A stretch of 64,000 nt of DNA from Cokeromyces recurvatus (lineage: Eukaryota; Mucoromycota; Mucoromycetes; Mucorales; Mucoraceae). Numbering within the stretch: the stretch's first letter is position 1; the number at the start of each line of letters is the position of its first letter. The stretch covers positions 1 to 64,000 of the forward strand of contig NW_026251400.1 of assembly GCF_025118155.1 (NCBI RefSeq), written 5' to 3'. The notes beneath the pieces are model-generated. The model ran no database searches. It was not told the origin of the DNA and saw only the letters and a program-made list of their open reading frames with translations. Position numbers and translations under genes: made by a program. Below are positions 33,580 through 45,143 of this stretch, in pieces.

Positions 33580-34200
33580 GGTTTTCCTTCTTTTTAGGGA
33601 GAAGTACTACAGTTAAGATAATTTTCTTAGAGCTAATTCATTCCATCTATTAAGAAACTTGAAGTTTGTATTCTCTCTTTTTTATTATCGTCCCCTCCTT
33701 CCCTATTTTTTTTTTAATTTATTTATACCATGCATGTGCATGCATTTACATATATCGATCCTATTAATAAAGTTAATACCCAATAAACGGTTCAACTAAA
33801 CAGCCTTTAAAACTGTATTTACGTATTTTAACCTCATAATTTACAACCTTCGACAAGCAATTGGTAACCCTTTCTTTTTTTTGAATTTTAATACAGTGCA
33901 ATGCCTATATAATAAAGAGAGGATCTCAAAAGATTCTGAATCTTTCATATTAGGTCTATTATTCTATTAAAGCTTATGTGCAAATTGAGATATATTGAGC
34001 ACTCAGGATGTCTCAATGCCTAGGCTTTATTGAGGGAAATACATATACATAAATGTATATATGGATTGCTAGAATATATTTGACATTTCATTGGGAGAAA
34101 AACACTTCTGCAATCTATACTCAGATAAATATCTGTCTTCATAACTTTTTTTTTTTCTTTTTTTAGTACGACAAAACTCTCTAACTTATAATACAACATT
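32270..34200. other. Divergent intergenic region between TUP1 and the folate gene
   Basis: About 1.9 kb, AT-rich, with an A38 run (33541-33578), several shorter A/T runs and TA/CATA microsatellites near 32950-33010. No ORF or RNA gene is supported. Promoter elements of the two diverging genes must lie here but I cannot pinpoint them. Confidence 0.6.
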
Positions 34201-35140
34201 ATGAATACAGCTATCATAACCTTAAAGAAACAATTACGTAAAGATATGACAGCTCGATTAGAACAACTGTCAACTATAGAACTAAAACGACAATGTAAAA
34301 AAAAACAGATACATTTCTTTTATTGCGTGTGTGTGTGTGTTTTTTATAAATGTTTAATTTTTCAATCGTAGCCGATGAAGTATTTCAAAAGTTACAAGAG
34401 CTCGATTGTTTCAAAAAAAGTCAAAACATTAGTATTTATATCAGCATGCCAACCTGTGAAATCATGACAACCGAGATTATTCACCATGTTTTGACAACAG
34501 GTAATCATTACTTTCCAGACTAAATGTGTAAAATGGATATACCTATTTTATATATTAGGTAAGAATTGTTTTATACCTCGTTGTACAAAATCAACCATGG
34601 ATATGGTAAAGTTGGCAAGTCTAGAGGATTTTAATTCACTCCCTATGAATAAATGGAATATACCTGAGCCAAGATTAGATGAACCGAGAGAAAATGGTAC
34701 GTAAAAAAAGAAAAAAAAAAGAGTCTGTATGGATAATTAACATTTAAATAATATACAGCTTTAGATGAAAATGGATTAGATTTAATACTAGTGCCTGGTG
34801 TTGCATTTGATAAGAATAAGAATAGAATTGGACATGGGAAAGGGTACCAAGATAACATATATTATATTTGTATACATATATAAATAGATGCTTATGTACG
34901 GCTTTAGATATTATGATCGTTATATTAAAAAATGTAATGCTTGGGCTGATGAGCATGGTTCCCAACGCCCAAAGACAGGTAAGATGAAACATGAATTTAT
35001 ATAAATTGATACTTATTTTTTTTTTTAAATTAGTGGCTCTTGCTTTAAACGAACAAGTAGTTAATGAAGATATTATTCCTGTTGAAGAAACTGACCAAAA
35101 AATAGATTGTATATTAACTCCTAAAAGTATTATATGTTAA
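34201..35140 (+). CDS. FAU1: 5-formyltetrahydrofolate cyclo-ligase
   Basis: Six exons: 34201-34294, 34372-34500, 34559-34696, 34759-34843, 34908-34978 and 35034-35140; 207 residues, the usual length. It converts 5-formyl-THF to 5,10-methenyl-THF with ATP in one-carbon metabolism. The N-terminal KKQLRKDM lysines and ISIYISMPTCEI are followed by CFIPRC and the hallmark LDLILVPGVAFD...RIGHGKGYYDRYI, which holds the nucleotide and phosphate-binding residues. The C-terminus DCILTPKSI is also typical. All short introns are GT-AG and keep phase. The stop is 221 bp from that of convergent SEC24. The symbol follows the yeast orthologue. Confidence 0.93.
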
Positions 35141-35361
35141 ATGTATGTATATTATACATTATTGTACTTGTTTTATTGTATTTTTAAATATATATGTGTT
35201 TGTATATATTTATATGAGGGGAGATAATATATGATATCTTATAAAGGGGCTCAGTTTTCTTATATGATAAACTTAAAATGATGAAGAGCCAACCTATATC
35301 ATTAATAAACAAGTAGTTAGTAAATTCAAATTCAAATTCTATCTACTTCTTCTTCTTTTTT

Positions 35362-38300
35362 TTAACACTTTACTCTATCCTTAATATGTTGTAAGAATTG
35401 TTGGTAACTCATGATATTATCAGTACGATCCTCAATTAAGTGGGATAAGAACCATAATCTAAGATATGGATCTCCATCTTCCTTTACTAAATAAAGTGTA
35501 GGATAGTAATTGCCACGACGCATCTCTCTAATCTTGCCAATCAACGTATTAACCTTTCTATTCAGTGGTGTTTCCAAAATAGGCATCGTGATTTTACCAC
35601 CCTTCAATCCTTCATAAGATTGAACATCAAAGAGATCAACACAAAGCTGAGGTACTACGTTACGTCCAACCCACAAGTAAATGTTTTGTCCATTCTCTAA
35701 AAGATAACAGCCGTGAACTTGGAGATTTTCGGCTGTCAAGTTGAGTTGAGGTGGGAAAATAACTCCATTTTCTGAATATTCTCCAGCATCAGCAGGCATA
35801 TTGTGTAAAGAATAAAGATTGGCATAAAGATAAGGAATCAAAAGTTGTATGGGCATCGTATTTAACAAGTTCATAGCATTGGAACGCATGTCTGTAGGGA
35901 TTTGTGAACTTTGACGTAAACCATCATGTTTAATTAGACCAAGTGCTAACAAAGGTAAAAGTTTGAGATTATCAGGCGCAGTAAGTTGAGGCGTAGATCC
36001 TTGACTTGAGCCCAAGACATGGGTCTTATAAACACCCATCAAATCAACTACCTTATTCACAATCGCATCACGAGCATCATCTAATTTGGATGTCAATCCT
36101 CTCTCAACTGCTTTTACTGCTAAATAGGCTGTGATAGCTTGTTGATTGGCGCTAGCATATAAATCAGACATCGAATTAGTCACAGGTAAACACATAGTAA
36201 TAACACGGATACGTCTTTCACCATTGCATGAGGTGTGTAATAATGCTGTTTGGAAACAGACAGTAGGTACCTTCAAATCATCTTCCATACTAACTTCAAC
36301 CACATAATCTTGATCACGAGGAACATTAGGAAGAGCGAGAAGATCTGAAGATCGAATAAAGAAGTTACCATGGAAAGCACTCATACGTAAGCCACGAGAG
36401 GCACGAATACGAATGACTGCCTCTAAACCAATTTGTTCTGCCAACAATTCTGAAAATTCGTGAGCAAATTTAAGAGCATCTTCAGTACGACTTGCGTTAA
36501 AGCCAGGATAATAATAGGTTTGTCCACCTGTATAATGTGGAACACAGCTAAGGGTAGCCACATCCGAATATTGTCCACCAAAAATAACCATATCACAAGC
36601 AACTTGTGAGCGAGAACAATCAACAGCAAATGACTTATAGAAAGGTGATGCAGCATTCAAGAGTGTAGACTCCTTAGAGGTACCAAGTAGTTTGACATCT
36701 TCACGAGGTTTCAAAGCACCAACGCCTGTGTTGGGTAAGGTAGATTGCAAACAAATAATTTTACCACCAATAGGAGACTATTTTTTTTTTTTTATAAATA
36801 TAAGTCAAAAAACGAAAAAAAAAATTGAATAAATAGGTTTACCAATAATTTAAAGGCTGCTTGAAGTGCAGTTCCTAAAGCATTATTAACATTAACTGAA
36901 TCTTTAAACATATCAGGCAATTTCTCCAATAAAGTCTTAATATTTTGCATGCTTTCAGTCAAATTAACTAATAAATTTGCAGGTTGAGGCAAGTAGATAT
37001 CATCCAAATCTGAGACAACTAACATTTGAGGTTCTTTCAAACTTGCATTCAAATTGTAAAAATGTAATGAAGAATCAACAGTAATAATACCAACATTGGT
37101 TCGATTCTCAGCGTTAGGTAAACGATCAAGTGAATCTAAAATAGTTCGAGCAGCGGTCGCGACCATACCTGATTGAATAGCTGAGTAGGAGACATCAATA
37201 ACAAAGATAAATGCAGGCGCCTGAGGAGGACGAACCATGTATTCTGTAGGAGCAACAAATTCAACACAGCCATAGTTCAATTCAGGACGTTTCCAGCGAT
37301 CAGCAGGTTGTTGCGTTTGGTTATCATAATCAAAAGCTGCAGGTACGTCATTCAACAAAAAGCACATATTACATTTCCAACGTTGACCACCTTCCACAAA
37401 GGTCACGAAGGGGTTAATATAAGTTCTACAACGTCTACATCTAGCGATCACACTATCCTTTACAACAGGTACTTGTTCCTATTTTATAAAGTTAGTTTTT
37501 TTTTTTTTTTTTTTTTGAGAACTTAGTCCCCCTCCTTTTTCTTTTCTTTTTCTTTTAAATACTTACATCTCCTTCCTTCAAACTTCTATAAGGTGCCAAC
37601 ACGAGTGCAAAAGGTAATCTTGATTTCTTTAATAAAGATTCGGTAGCGGGAATAGCATTAATTGTAGCGCATTGATACGAAGGGTCACAATTGACAAAAG
37701 GGGAATCTGTAACAGAAATCTAAAAAGGATAATATAAATATAATGTTATTAATTATTTAATATTGATATTTACATTAGGAGGTAAGCAAATGGATGGACC
37801 CGTGTTCCCAATATCAGCAATCAAAGGACGAGCACCTAACAAAGGAACAGAAGGAGTTATCTTTATAAAAGATGAGTAACATGAATACTATTAAATAAAA
37901 AAAAAAAAAAAAAAAAAAATTAACTTACAGAAGGAACATTAGACATGGACATGTTTCCAAATTGGGATGTCATTTGGTTAACAGGATCTTGATTATACGC
38001 GTTATAAGGACGTTGTTGATTTAAAATAGGCTGTTGAGTAGGTTGAGCATAACTAGTAGCAGGTGTACCCATAGGAGAGATGAATTGAGGTTGTTGGGCT
38101 TGCTGATTAGCTATAGCAGGTGAGGTAAATGATGGTTGCTGTTGATAAGTAGGAGTTTCACCAGTATAAGCCTTTGTAATTTGTTCAGGATACATTCTCT
38201 TTCTTCGATGATGTTCCATATGTTGAAAAGTGGGCGACACGGGTGTTTGTTCCTGTGGTAATTGTTGTGATTGCTGAACAGGAGATTGAACTGCAGAAAG

Positions 38301-38564
38301 AGGACGAGAAGATGGTTGAAGAGGGGATTGGGGTCTCATCAAAGGTCTTTGTTGGTTAGGTACAAAGCCAGGACGAATGTTTTGAGGCATGCCCGGTTGA
38401 GGAATTGAAGGAGATTGGAATCCCGGTCTAGGTTGAGGACGATAGCCAGCAGGTGGCTGTTGCTGAGGCCTAAATCCCATAGGATGGGGTTGACCTATTG
38501 GTACTTGACCTTGTGGTGGCCTTTGTAAAGGTTGAGATGCAGATTGCTGTTGCTGTTGCTGCAT
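35362..38564 (-). CDS. SEC24: Sec24, COPII coat cargo-binding subunit
   Basis: Five exons: 37929-38564, 37774-37860, 37567-37719, 36843-37478 and 35362-36777; 975 residues. The N-terminal about 210 residues are Pro/Gln-rich and disordered. Then follow the zinc finger [11 protein letters not shown]...KCNMC (four Cys), the vWA-like trunk ([13 protein letters not shown], then [14 protein letters not shown]), the beta-sandwich part ([20 protein letters not shown]), the helical domain ([16 protein letters not shown]) and the C-terminal gelsolin-like domain ([17 protein letters not shown]). Sec24 pairs with Sec23 and picks cargo at ER exit sites. Domain order and length match the family. A poly-T run lies just upstream of exon 37774-37860 in an intron. 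Confidence 0.95.
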
Positions 38565-39327
38565 TTATTAAATAAAAAAAAAAAACAGTTTACTTGAAAG
38601 AAAGAAAAAAAAATTATAACTTTAACCGCTCCCTCAAATAAGCCGAATTTTTGGGAAAATATAACAAAAAAAAAAGAAGATTTTTTTTTTCTTAATATAA
38701 ATATAAATATACACAAAATATACATTCTAGTTACTTTTATTCATTATTATGAACAGAGGAATATATTTCATTTTCTATATTAGTATTGACTATTTATGTA
38801 TATGTTATATTTGGTTTTCATTTTGGTATCTTTTGTTTATATTTTACGTGGCAGCAGCAAATGATACACGAAACGTTTATAATTGGATAATATTCAAACA
38901 ACGCGCGAAATCGCTGAAGAAGAAATGTCTTTATAAATAACAACAACGCAGGATGAATTATTAAATGATGTATGCTTATGTTGATGTTTAGAAAAAAAAA
39001 AACAACACTGATAATATTAAAATTGTATGTGCTTTAGTTTTATAAGAATAGTATTCATTGCTTGTTTTAACATACTGAAAATAAGCTTTTATTGCTGTAT
39101 TAAAATATCATAACATTATGCCAAGTTGTTTACATTACTTATTGCAAGCATCTTTAACTAATGTAAATTCAGAATCTTTTCGTTTATTTTTTTTTTCTTC
39201 TAATAAATATATATACATTTATATTTATACTAAAATACTAGGTAGAATTTCAACTTGAGTTATTATTATTCTATATCTAAATATCAGTAATAAAATATTT
39301 TATTCAACAAATAAAAGACATTATAGT
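38565..39327. other. Intergenic, SEC24 promoter and DBP3 3' side
   Basis: About 760 bp of AT-rich DNA without a supportable gene. The 63-codon open frame at 38749 is hydrophobic by composition only. Confidence 0.6.
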
Positions 39328-41033
39328 TTAATCAAAAATAATCTTTGTAGGCTTTTTAACTTCTCCTGTGGTATCCTTAAAGAAGGCACCATATACACTA
39401 TGAGTCTTCTTTTTAACAGTTGTACCAAATGCCATTAATTCATCGGGTACTTCCATATTAGCTTGCTTCAATACATTTATTAATTCACCTGAATGTGCTT
39501 TATCCTCGGGTGTAAAGAAAGTATAAGCTGTACCTTTCTTACCACCACGTCCCGTACGACCAATACGATGAACATAAGCTTCAATTGTAAGAGGAAATGT
39601 AAGATTGATGACGTATTCGACATCAGGGATATCAAGACCACGAGCAGCAACGTCAGTAGCAATCATTAAAGGAAAAGAACCATCCTTAAAGGCATTTAAA
39701 GCGTCAGTACGTTGCTGTTGGTTTTTATCACCATGAATACCAACAACCTTGTAACCATGGTATTCTAATGATCTTTCAATACGCATTGCTTCCTTCTTAT
39801 AAAGTGCAAAGATCAAGACACGGTTTGTACGAGACTTGTGCACCTTTTTCAATAAATCTAAAAGATGACGCTCTTTATCTCTAGGGTTTTGGATCACTTT
39901 AACAATTTGTTGAACATTCTGAGAGGCAGCAAGATCAGGAGAACCAATAGTAACACGCATAGGATTATTTAAGAAATCACTAGCAAGTTTACGAACACTT
40001 TCAGGCCAAGTAGCAGAAAACATGACTGTCTGACGATCTTTAGGAGTATAACCCATAATAGCTCGAATATCTTTTTCAAAACCATCATCCAACATACGAT
40101 CAGCTTCATCCAAAACCATGAAGGAAACTTCAGATAAATCACATGCTCCTTCATTAATAAGATCAATTAAACGACCAGGTGTAGCAATCACGATATCGAC
40201 ACCCTTATTAAGAGCTCTACGTTGAGGCTGTTTATCGACACCACCATAAACACAGATAGAGGAAATACCGATGGACTTGCCAGCAGCTTCAGCTTGTTCG
40301 GCACTTTGCATGGCTAACTCACGAGTAGGAGAAACAACTAACATGCTGGGTTTGCCTGACTTCTTACCCTTTTTCAATTTAGTGGCAATATGCACCAAGC
40401 CTGGAATAGTAAAAGCCAGTGTTTTACCTGAACCTGTTTCTGCAATACCGATAATATCACGTCCTGAAAGGGTGATAGGCCAAGTAGATGCTTGAATGGG
40501 TGTAGGTCTTTCAAAATTTTTGACAACGTCTAATATATTGTTAGGAAGATTGGCGTATTTGAATTCTAAGATAGGTCTAAGTTTAAGATCACCAGTAATT
40601 TCAATAGTGTGTTCTTTATAAAAATTGTCAATGACACTTTGAGGAAGTTCTGACAGCTGTTTATCTTCTTCGTATTTGTATGTGGCAAGAATTTCAACAT
40701 TCTTTTTAGTAGCACTTTCAGGTGCCTTGTTGACAATGTCCATTTTTTCGGTTTTCTGAGAATCAGAAATGGAATCTGCTTTTACATTCTCTTTATCATC
40801 TTCTTTTTTATCTTTCTTTTCCTTTTTATCTTTCTTTTCCTTTTTATTTTTCTTTTCCTTTTTATCTTTTTTGTCTTTCTTATCCTTCTTTTCTTTCTTC
40901 AATTTTTTATCTTTTTTAAGGGCAAGAACATCGTCTTCTCTTTTTCTTTTTTCAGCCTAGAAGAATATGATAAGCTTTACGTCTACAACTATAATATATT
41001 TGCACTTACTCGTTCAATCTTTGTAGGAGACAT
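39328..41033 (-). CDS. DBP3: ATP-dependent RNA helicase Dbp3 (DEAD box)
   Basis: Two exons, 41010-41033 and 39328-40956; 550 residues. The start is MSPTKIER. A long Lys-rich N-terminal tail of KKDKK/KEKK repeats (about 20-75) suits a nucleolar protein. All DEAD-box motifs are present: Q motif (RPTPIQASTWP), AETGSGKT, PTRELA, TPGRLID, DEAD, SAT, RGLDIPDVEYVINL and HRIGRTGRGG. The C-terminal HSVYGAFFKD is typical of Dbp3/DDX5-related helicases. Yeast Dbp3 helps pre-rRNA processing in 60S assembly; that role is inferred by orthology. A 40-nt A run (41059-41098) lies just before the start codon, read as T on the coding strand. Confidence 0.9.
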
Positions 41034-41056
41034 GATCCAATACAATTAAGAAACAA

Positions 41057-41099
<43 letters not shown>

Positions 41100-41617
41100 C
41101 ACACAGACAATAGCTGATAATAATAAAAAAAGAGTGACTGTTAATCTCGAATTGTTAAAATACGCCACAAATAAGGGGATAGCATTCACCAGCTATCAAT
41201 AGGCTACGAATAATCATACTGCTGTTTGATCAACAATCATATTTTGAGCTCACAAACTATTTCCCAATTCAAGTAGAATGAGTATGAATCAAAAAATGAG
41301 GGGTAGTTGTCACTTTTACTTGGTACATTATCCAAAACAATATATATAAAATATTTGTTTATCATAAACACGAATCATATTCATGGTCTTGAATAAACTT
41401 CATAAATGCTATAATGACCATTCATTTAAAGGAATATTGTTTTTTAATAAAGACCTTTTTATTTTTTTTTTTTTTTTTTCTGAAAGACTATGCTGTTACT
41501 ATCACTTGGTGGCGTTACCGTTTTAATCTCCGAGAGACTTATATAGAATAATGTGGCGCCTTCTTTGATAACACACGCTTGCTTTTTTTTTTTTTTTCTT
41601 TTCAATCATATTTCAAG
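41034..41617. other. Divergent promoter region of DBP3 and the DUF2009 gene
   Basis: 584 bp between two start codons facing away from each other. It has A40 at 41059-41098 and T runs at about 41460-41480 and 41583-41598, each near a start codon. Nothing else is supported. Confidence 0.6.
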
Positions 41618-44035
41618 ATGCCTGCTAATGAAAAGAAAAGACATCAATTAGAAGACATTCTGTCAGATAACATATCCATTATGGATACAGAAGATATATC
41701 TTTCAGTGAAAATCCTACTGTCGTAGATGAAGAAGTAAAAGAAGGTTTTTGTGTTGAATGCAAAGATCAAGACGTATGAAACATTTTTTTTTTTAAAAAA
41801 AAATAGAGAGAAAGAGAGAGAATGCTGAGATGTGTTAATTAATTTCATCAATTAGGCAGATGTATATTGCATGCACTGTAAAGAGCCTTTTTGCGAAGTT
41901 TGTTTTGGTAAATTATTGTATTTTAATATTAGGAGAAAAGAATTAATTTTAGCGTAAAGGTATGATTCATAGAACTGGTAAACGAGCAACACACAAGTCA
42001 AAGAAATATTCAAGCTATATTCAAACAAATAACGAAGATAATGACGATAGTACAATGACTGATGATAGTGAACATGTTAGTAAATTCTTGTTGAATATCT
42101 GAAGTGTATAATATTAATTAGATAATATAGACAAAGTCAGAAGAAAAATTAAATATGCACATGAAACCAACGGAAATTAATGTTGGAGAAATTATGGAGG
42201 CAAGAGCTAAATATATTCCATTACGTTTAAAGATGGAAGAGAGAAAATATTTAAGATTGTAATATTTTACTTGATTTTAGCTATTCCTTATTTGAAGTTA
42301 ATCCTTTCCCTTTTTTTTTTTTATTTTTTTTTCATTAAAGGTTAGAAGCAGCTTTAAATGTTACAGACTACACAGAAAAAATTGATGCTACATCAAGTAC
42401 TGGAAAGGCTAAAAGAGTTGTTAATCAAATCAAAGAATTATGTGCGATTTTGACAGGTATTATTTTGGGATGTGATTACAAGCGTGGTCAAGAATTATTT
42501 GCAGATAGAAGTTTTGAAGAGAATGAAGAATTCTTTCAGACTATATTCGAAATTGGACGTCGATATAAGATTATGAATCCAGAAAAAATGAGAAGCGCAT
42601 ATGGTAAATTGATGTATCTTTTAGCTGTAAGTTTTATGAATGTATATACATATACATATAATATTATATTAAATACATGTATTTAGGATTCAATGATTCC
42701 AGAAGTAAAAGAGATGCTTGGATTTGATTGTGTTGTTCCAATTAAAACTGTATATAGTTTTTTGAAAGAAAGACACGGATTGAATGTTTTACATGAAGAT
42801 ATTGTTTTACTTGCAACCATGGAAATTATACCTGATGGAAAAAGTCGAACACAAATTCAAGCTGAAATCAAACGTAAGGAAAGAAGTATTGAGCAATTAA
42901 GTAGGAAATATCAATCAAAATATCTTTCTGCTGATGACATTCGCCATTGTTTATACAGTATTGGTGATAATAATGCTTATTTAAGAGCGAATCGGTAAGT
43001 TGATTCTATTATTTTTTTTATCTATAGGCTCTATAATAACTTTTTTTTTTTTTTTTAATTCAGGGATCCATGTGAGAAAATGGTTCGCTATCTTGAAAGG
43101 TACTTTGACCCTAAAGATGATAAGGACAGTGAATTTCTGTTATCTATTTCTTCAGGAGCTGAGGGACATCGTTTGAGTCATGATCATGAAACACAATATA
43201 TTTATGTAAATCAAACTTTGAAACTTTGGCGTGAAATTTTGAATGACATGTTTAAACTTTGGTCTTTAGCAGATCAAGACATGTTGTCTTCGTCAAATCC
43301 TTATAATATTGCTCAGACAGGACAGGGATTACATCGTATTCAACCCTGTCCTGCTGTTTCGAGAGAAATGCATCGCACGTTATTTAAAGCACAGAAAAAG
43401 GCAGGAACTTGGATTGGCAGCAGTGTGATTCATTTAGGAGATAAAAATGTGCCTAATGCGCTTATGTTTATTGATAAGGTAACTTAGAATGAAAAAATAA
43501 AAATAAAAAAATACTAATAATTTGATTTCTGTTAGTACAATCAAGTTGCTCGTATCCTAAATCCAATTTGTATTACAATTGATAGACTTGATGATATATG
43601 TAAAGATGAAGGAATTTATAAATTTATAAAAAAAAAGTTTGGTAGTGTGGATTATTGCAGAAAGACCATTTTAAGTAAGATAAAAAAATTAGATAAAAAA
43701 AAAAGTGAAAATACTAAGTATTATATATAGCTGATTTTTTCCGATTTGCATTTGACGGCTCAGGAGCTGATAATTTTTATGATGCGGGTAGTTGTATTGA
43801 TGGTAGACTTACTTCTGCTTGGAACTGTAAGTATAGAATAAATAAAGTAATAAGAAGCGAACTTTAATTTTCTTTTCTTTTTTTTTTTTCTTAAGGGTGT
43901 TCCCAAATCGAAAAGAAACCTTACTTTCCAGTATTTTTACTAGCTGTAAGTAATTAAAATAAAAGCGTGAATCTTTATTTATGCTTACGTATTATATGAT
44001 AGGGTTTCTCTGGATTCGATGGTGGTGGATGGTAG
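41618..44035 (+). CDS. B-box plus DUF2009 (UPF0652) protein
   Basis: Eleven exons: 41618-41773, 41856-41907, 41960-42075, 42131-42258, 42341-42626, 42687-42994, 43064-43478, 43536-43674, 43731-43826, 43896-43945 and 44003-44035; 592 residues. A B-box-like zinc finger (about 46-85: CVECKDQDADVYCMHCKEPFC, then H residues) precedes the conserved body with ARAKYIPLRLKMEERKYLRLLEAAL, FEIGRRYKIMNPEKMRS, GAEGHRLSHDHE, KKAGTWIGSSVIHLGD and the end FSGFDGGGW. The body matches DUF2009, widespread in fungi, plants and protists, with no established function that I know of. A B-box suggests ubiquitin-related or scaffold work, which is a guess. The 41907/41960 junction uses an internal AG and is the weakest one. 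Confidence 0.85.
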
Positions 44036-44436
44036 AAGAAGTCTTTATAATTTAGAATTTATATTAGAAATATACATGTATATGTATATATATACTAATA
44101 ATAATAAAAAAAGAATGTAAATATCGACTATTTAATGATATATATCTCTATGTAAACATGCATAAACTTTGATAATAATAATACAAATTTAACTTGACAT
44201 GTATATTAAATATGCACGTATATAGAAGCGAAATAGTCTAGACAGATCTGGGATAATGATATACAGTTATTATTAGATTTATCTGTACAAGTGAAGGAAA
44301 AAAAAAAAAAAAAAAAAAAAAACGCCTCCCCAGAAATAGCATATATTTAGTAAAATATTGTTACTTATTTTATTGCGAGTAAAAGGTTAAATTTATAAAA
44401 AGGTTTTATAATTTGTTTCCCGTAACACTTGTGCTG

Positions 44437-44495
<59 letters not shown>

Positions 44496-45143
44496 TTATT
44501 CATTATTGAAAAGATATTTGTTATGATATATGTGTTCATGATACCTAAATTAGATGCAAAATCTTGGGTTTAATTTTGATACATATATGTATGTTTGTAT
44601 ATTTGTATACAAAATGACACATCTTGAAGGGGCATATCGGCTGCTAAATTTATAATATGAAATGGCTTATATTTCATTCCATTATAAAACAAGTAGAATC
44701 CAATAGAGCTAATATTCCTTGATTTAGAGTAACAATAAAATGAAACACAGTCTTCTGTTAGCAGCTACATGCAATACCGCAGTTATGATAAGATATTGAG
44801 CACTTTTTTACTGCGGATAATGTTCAATCCTCTTTTTTTTTTTAGGAAAAAATTACTATATATGGTTTTCGTGCTATCTATAAATGGTCGAATATGTATT
44901 TTATTTTGTTTGTCATTTTTCTTCCTGTCTTGTATATCTTTTCAACGTTATTATAGAAGTTTTTAAAGTTATTAAACTTATTGAAAACTTCAGGCTGTAA
45001 ATGGTATAATTGCATACAATTCTTTATATATGTATATGATTTTTTAATTGTTTATATCAGGAACAGTATAACATGCAGAATAACGCTTTAAGGTGAATTC
45101 TTATACAAAGTTAAATATGGATTGCTTTTTTTTTAACTAAAAC
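44036..45143. other. Intergenic with a 51-nt T run
   Basis: About 1.1 kb holding 51 consecutive Ts (44442-44492), an A run near 44299-44322 and TATATG-type tracts. No gene supported. Confidence 0.6.

Noticed and set aside
38749..38940. 63-codon hydrophobic ORF between SEC24 and DBP3
   Set aside because: Aromatic and Ile-rich composition expected by chance from T-rich DNA; no signal or splice context.
40769..40960. Phe/Leu/Ser-rich plus-strand ORF
   Set aside because: Antisense of the Lys-rich N-terminus of DBP3.
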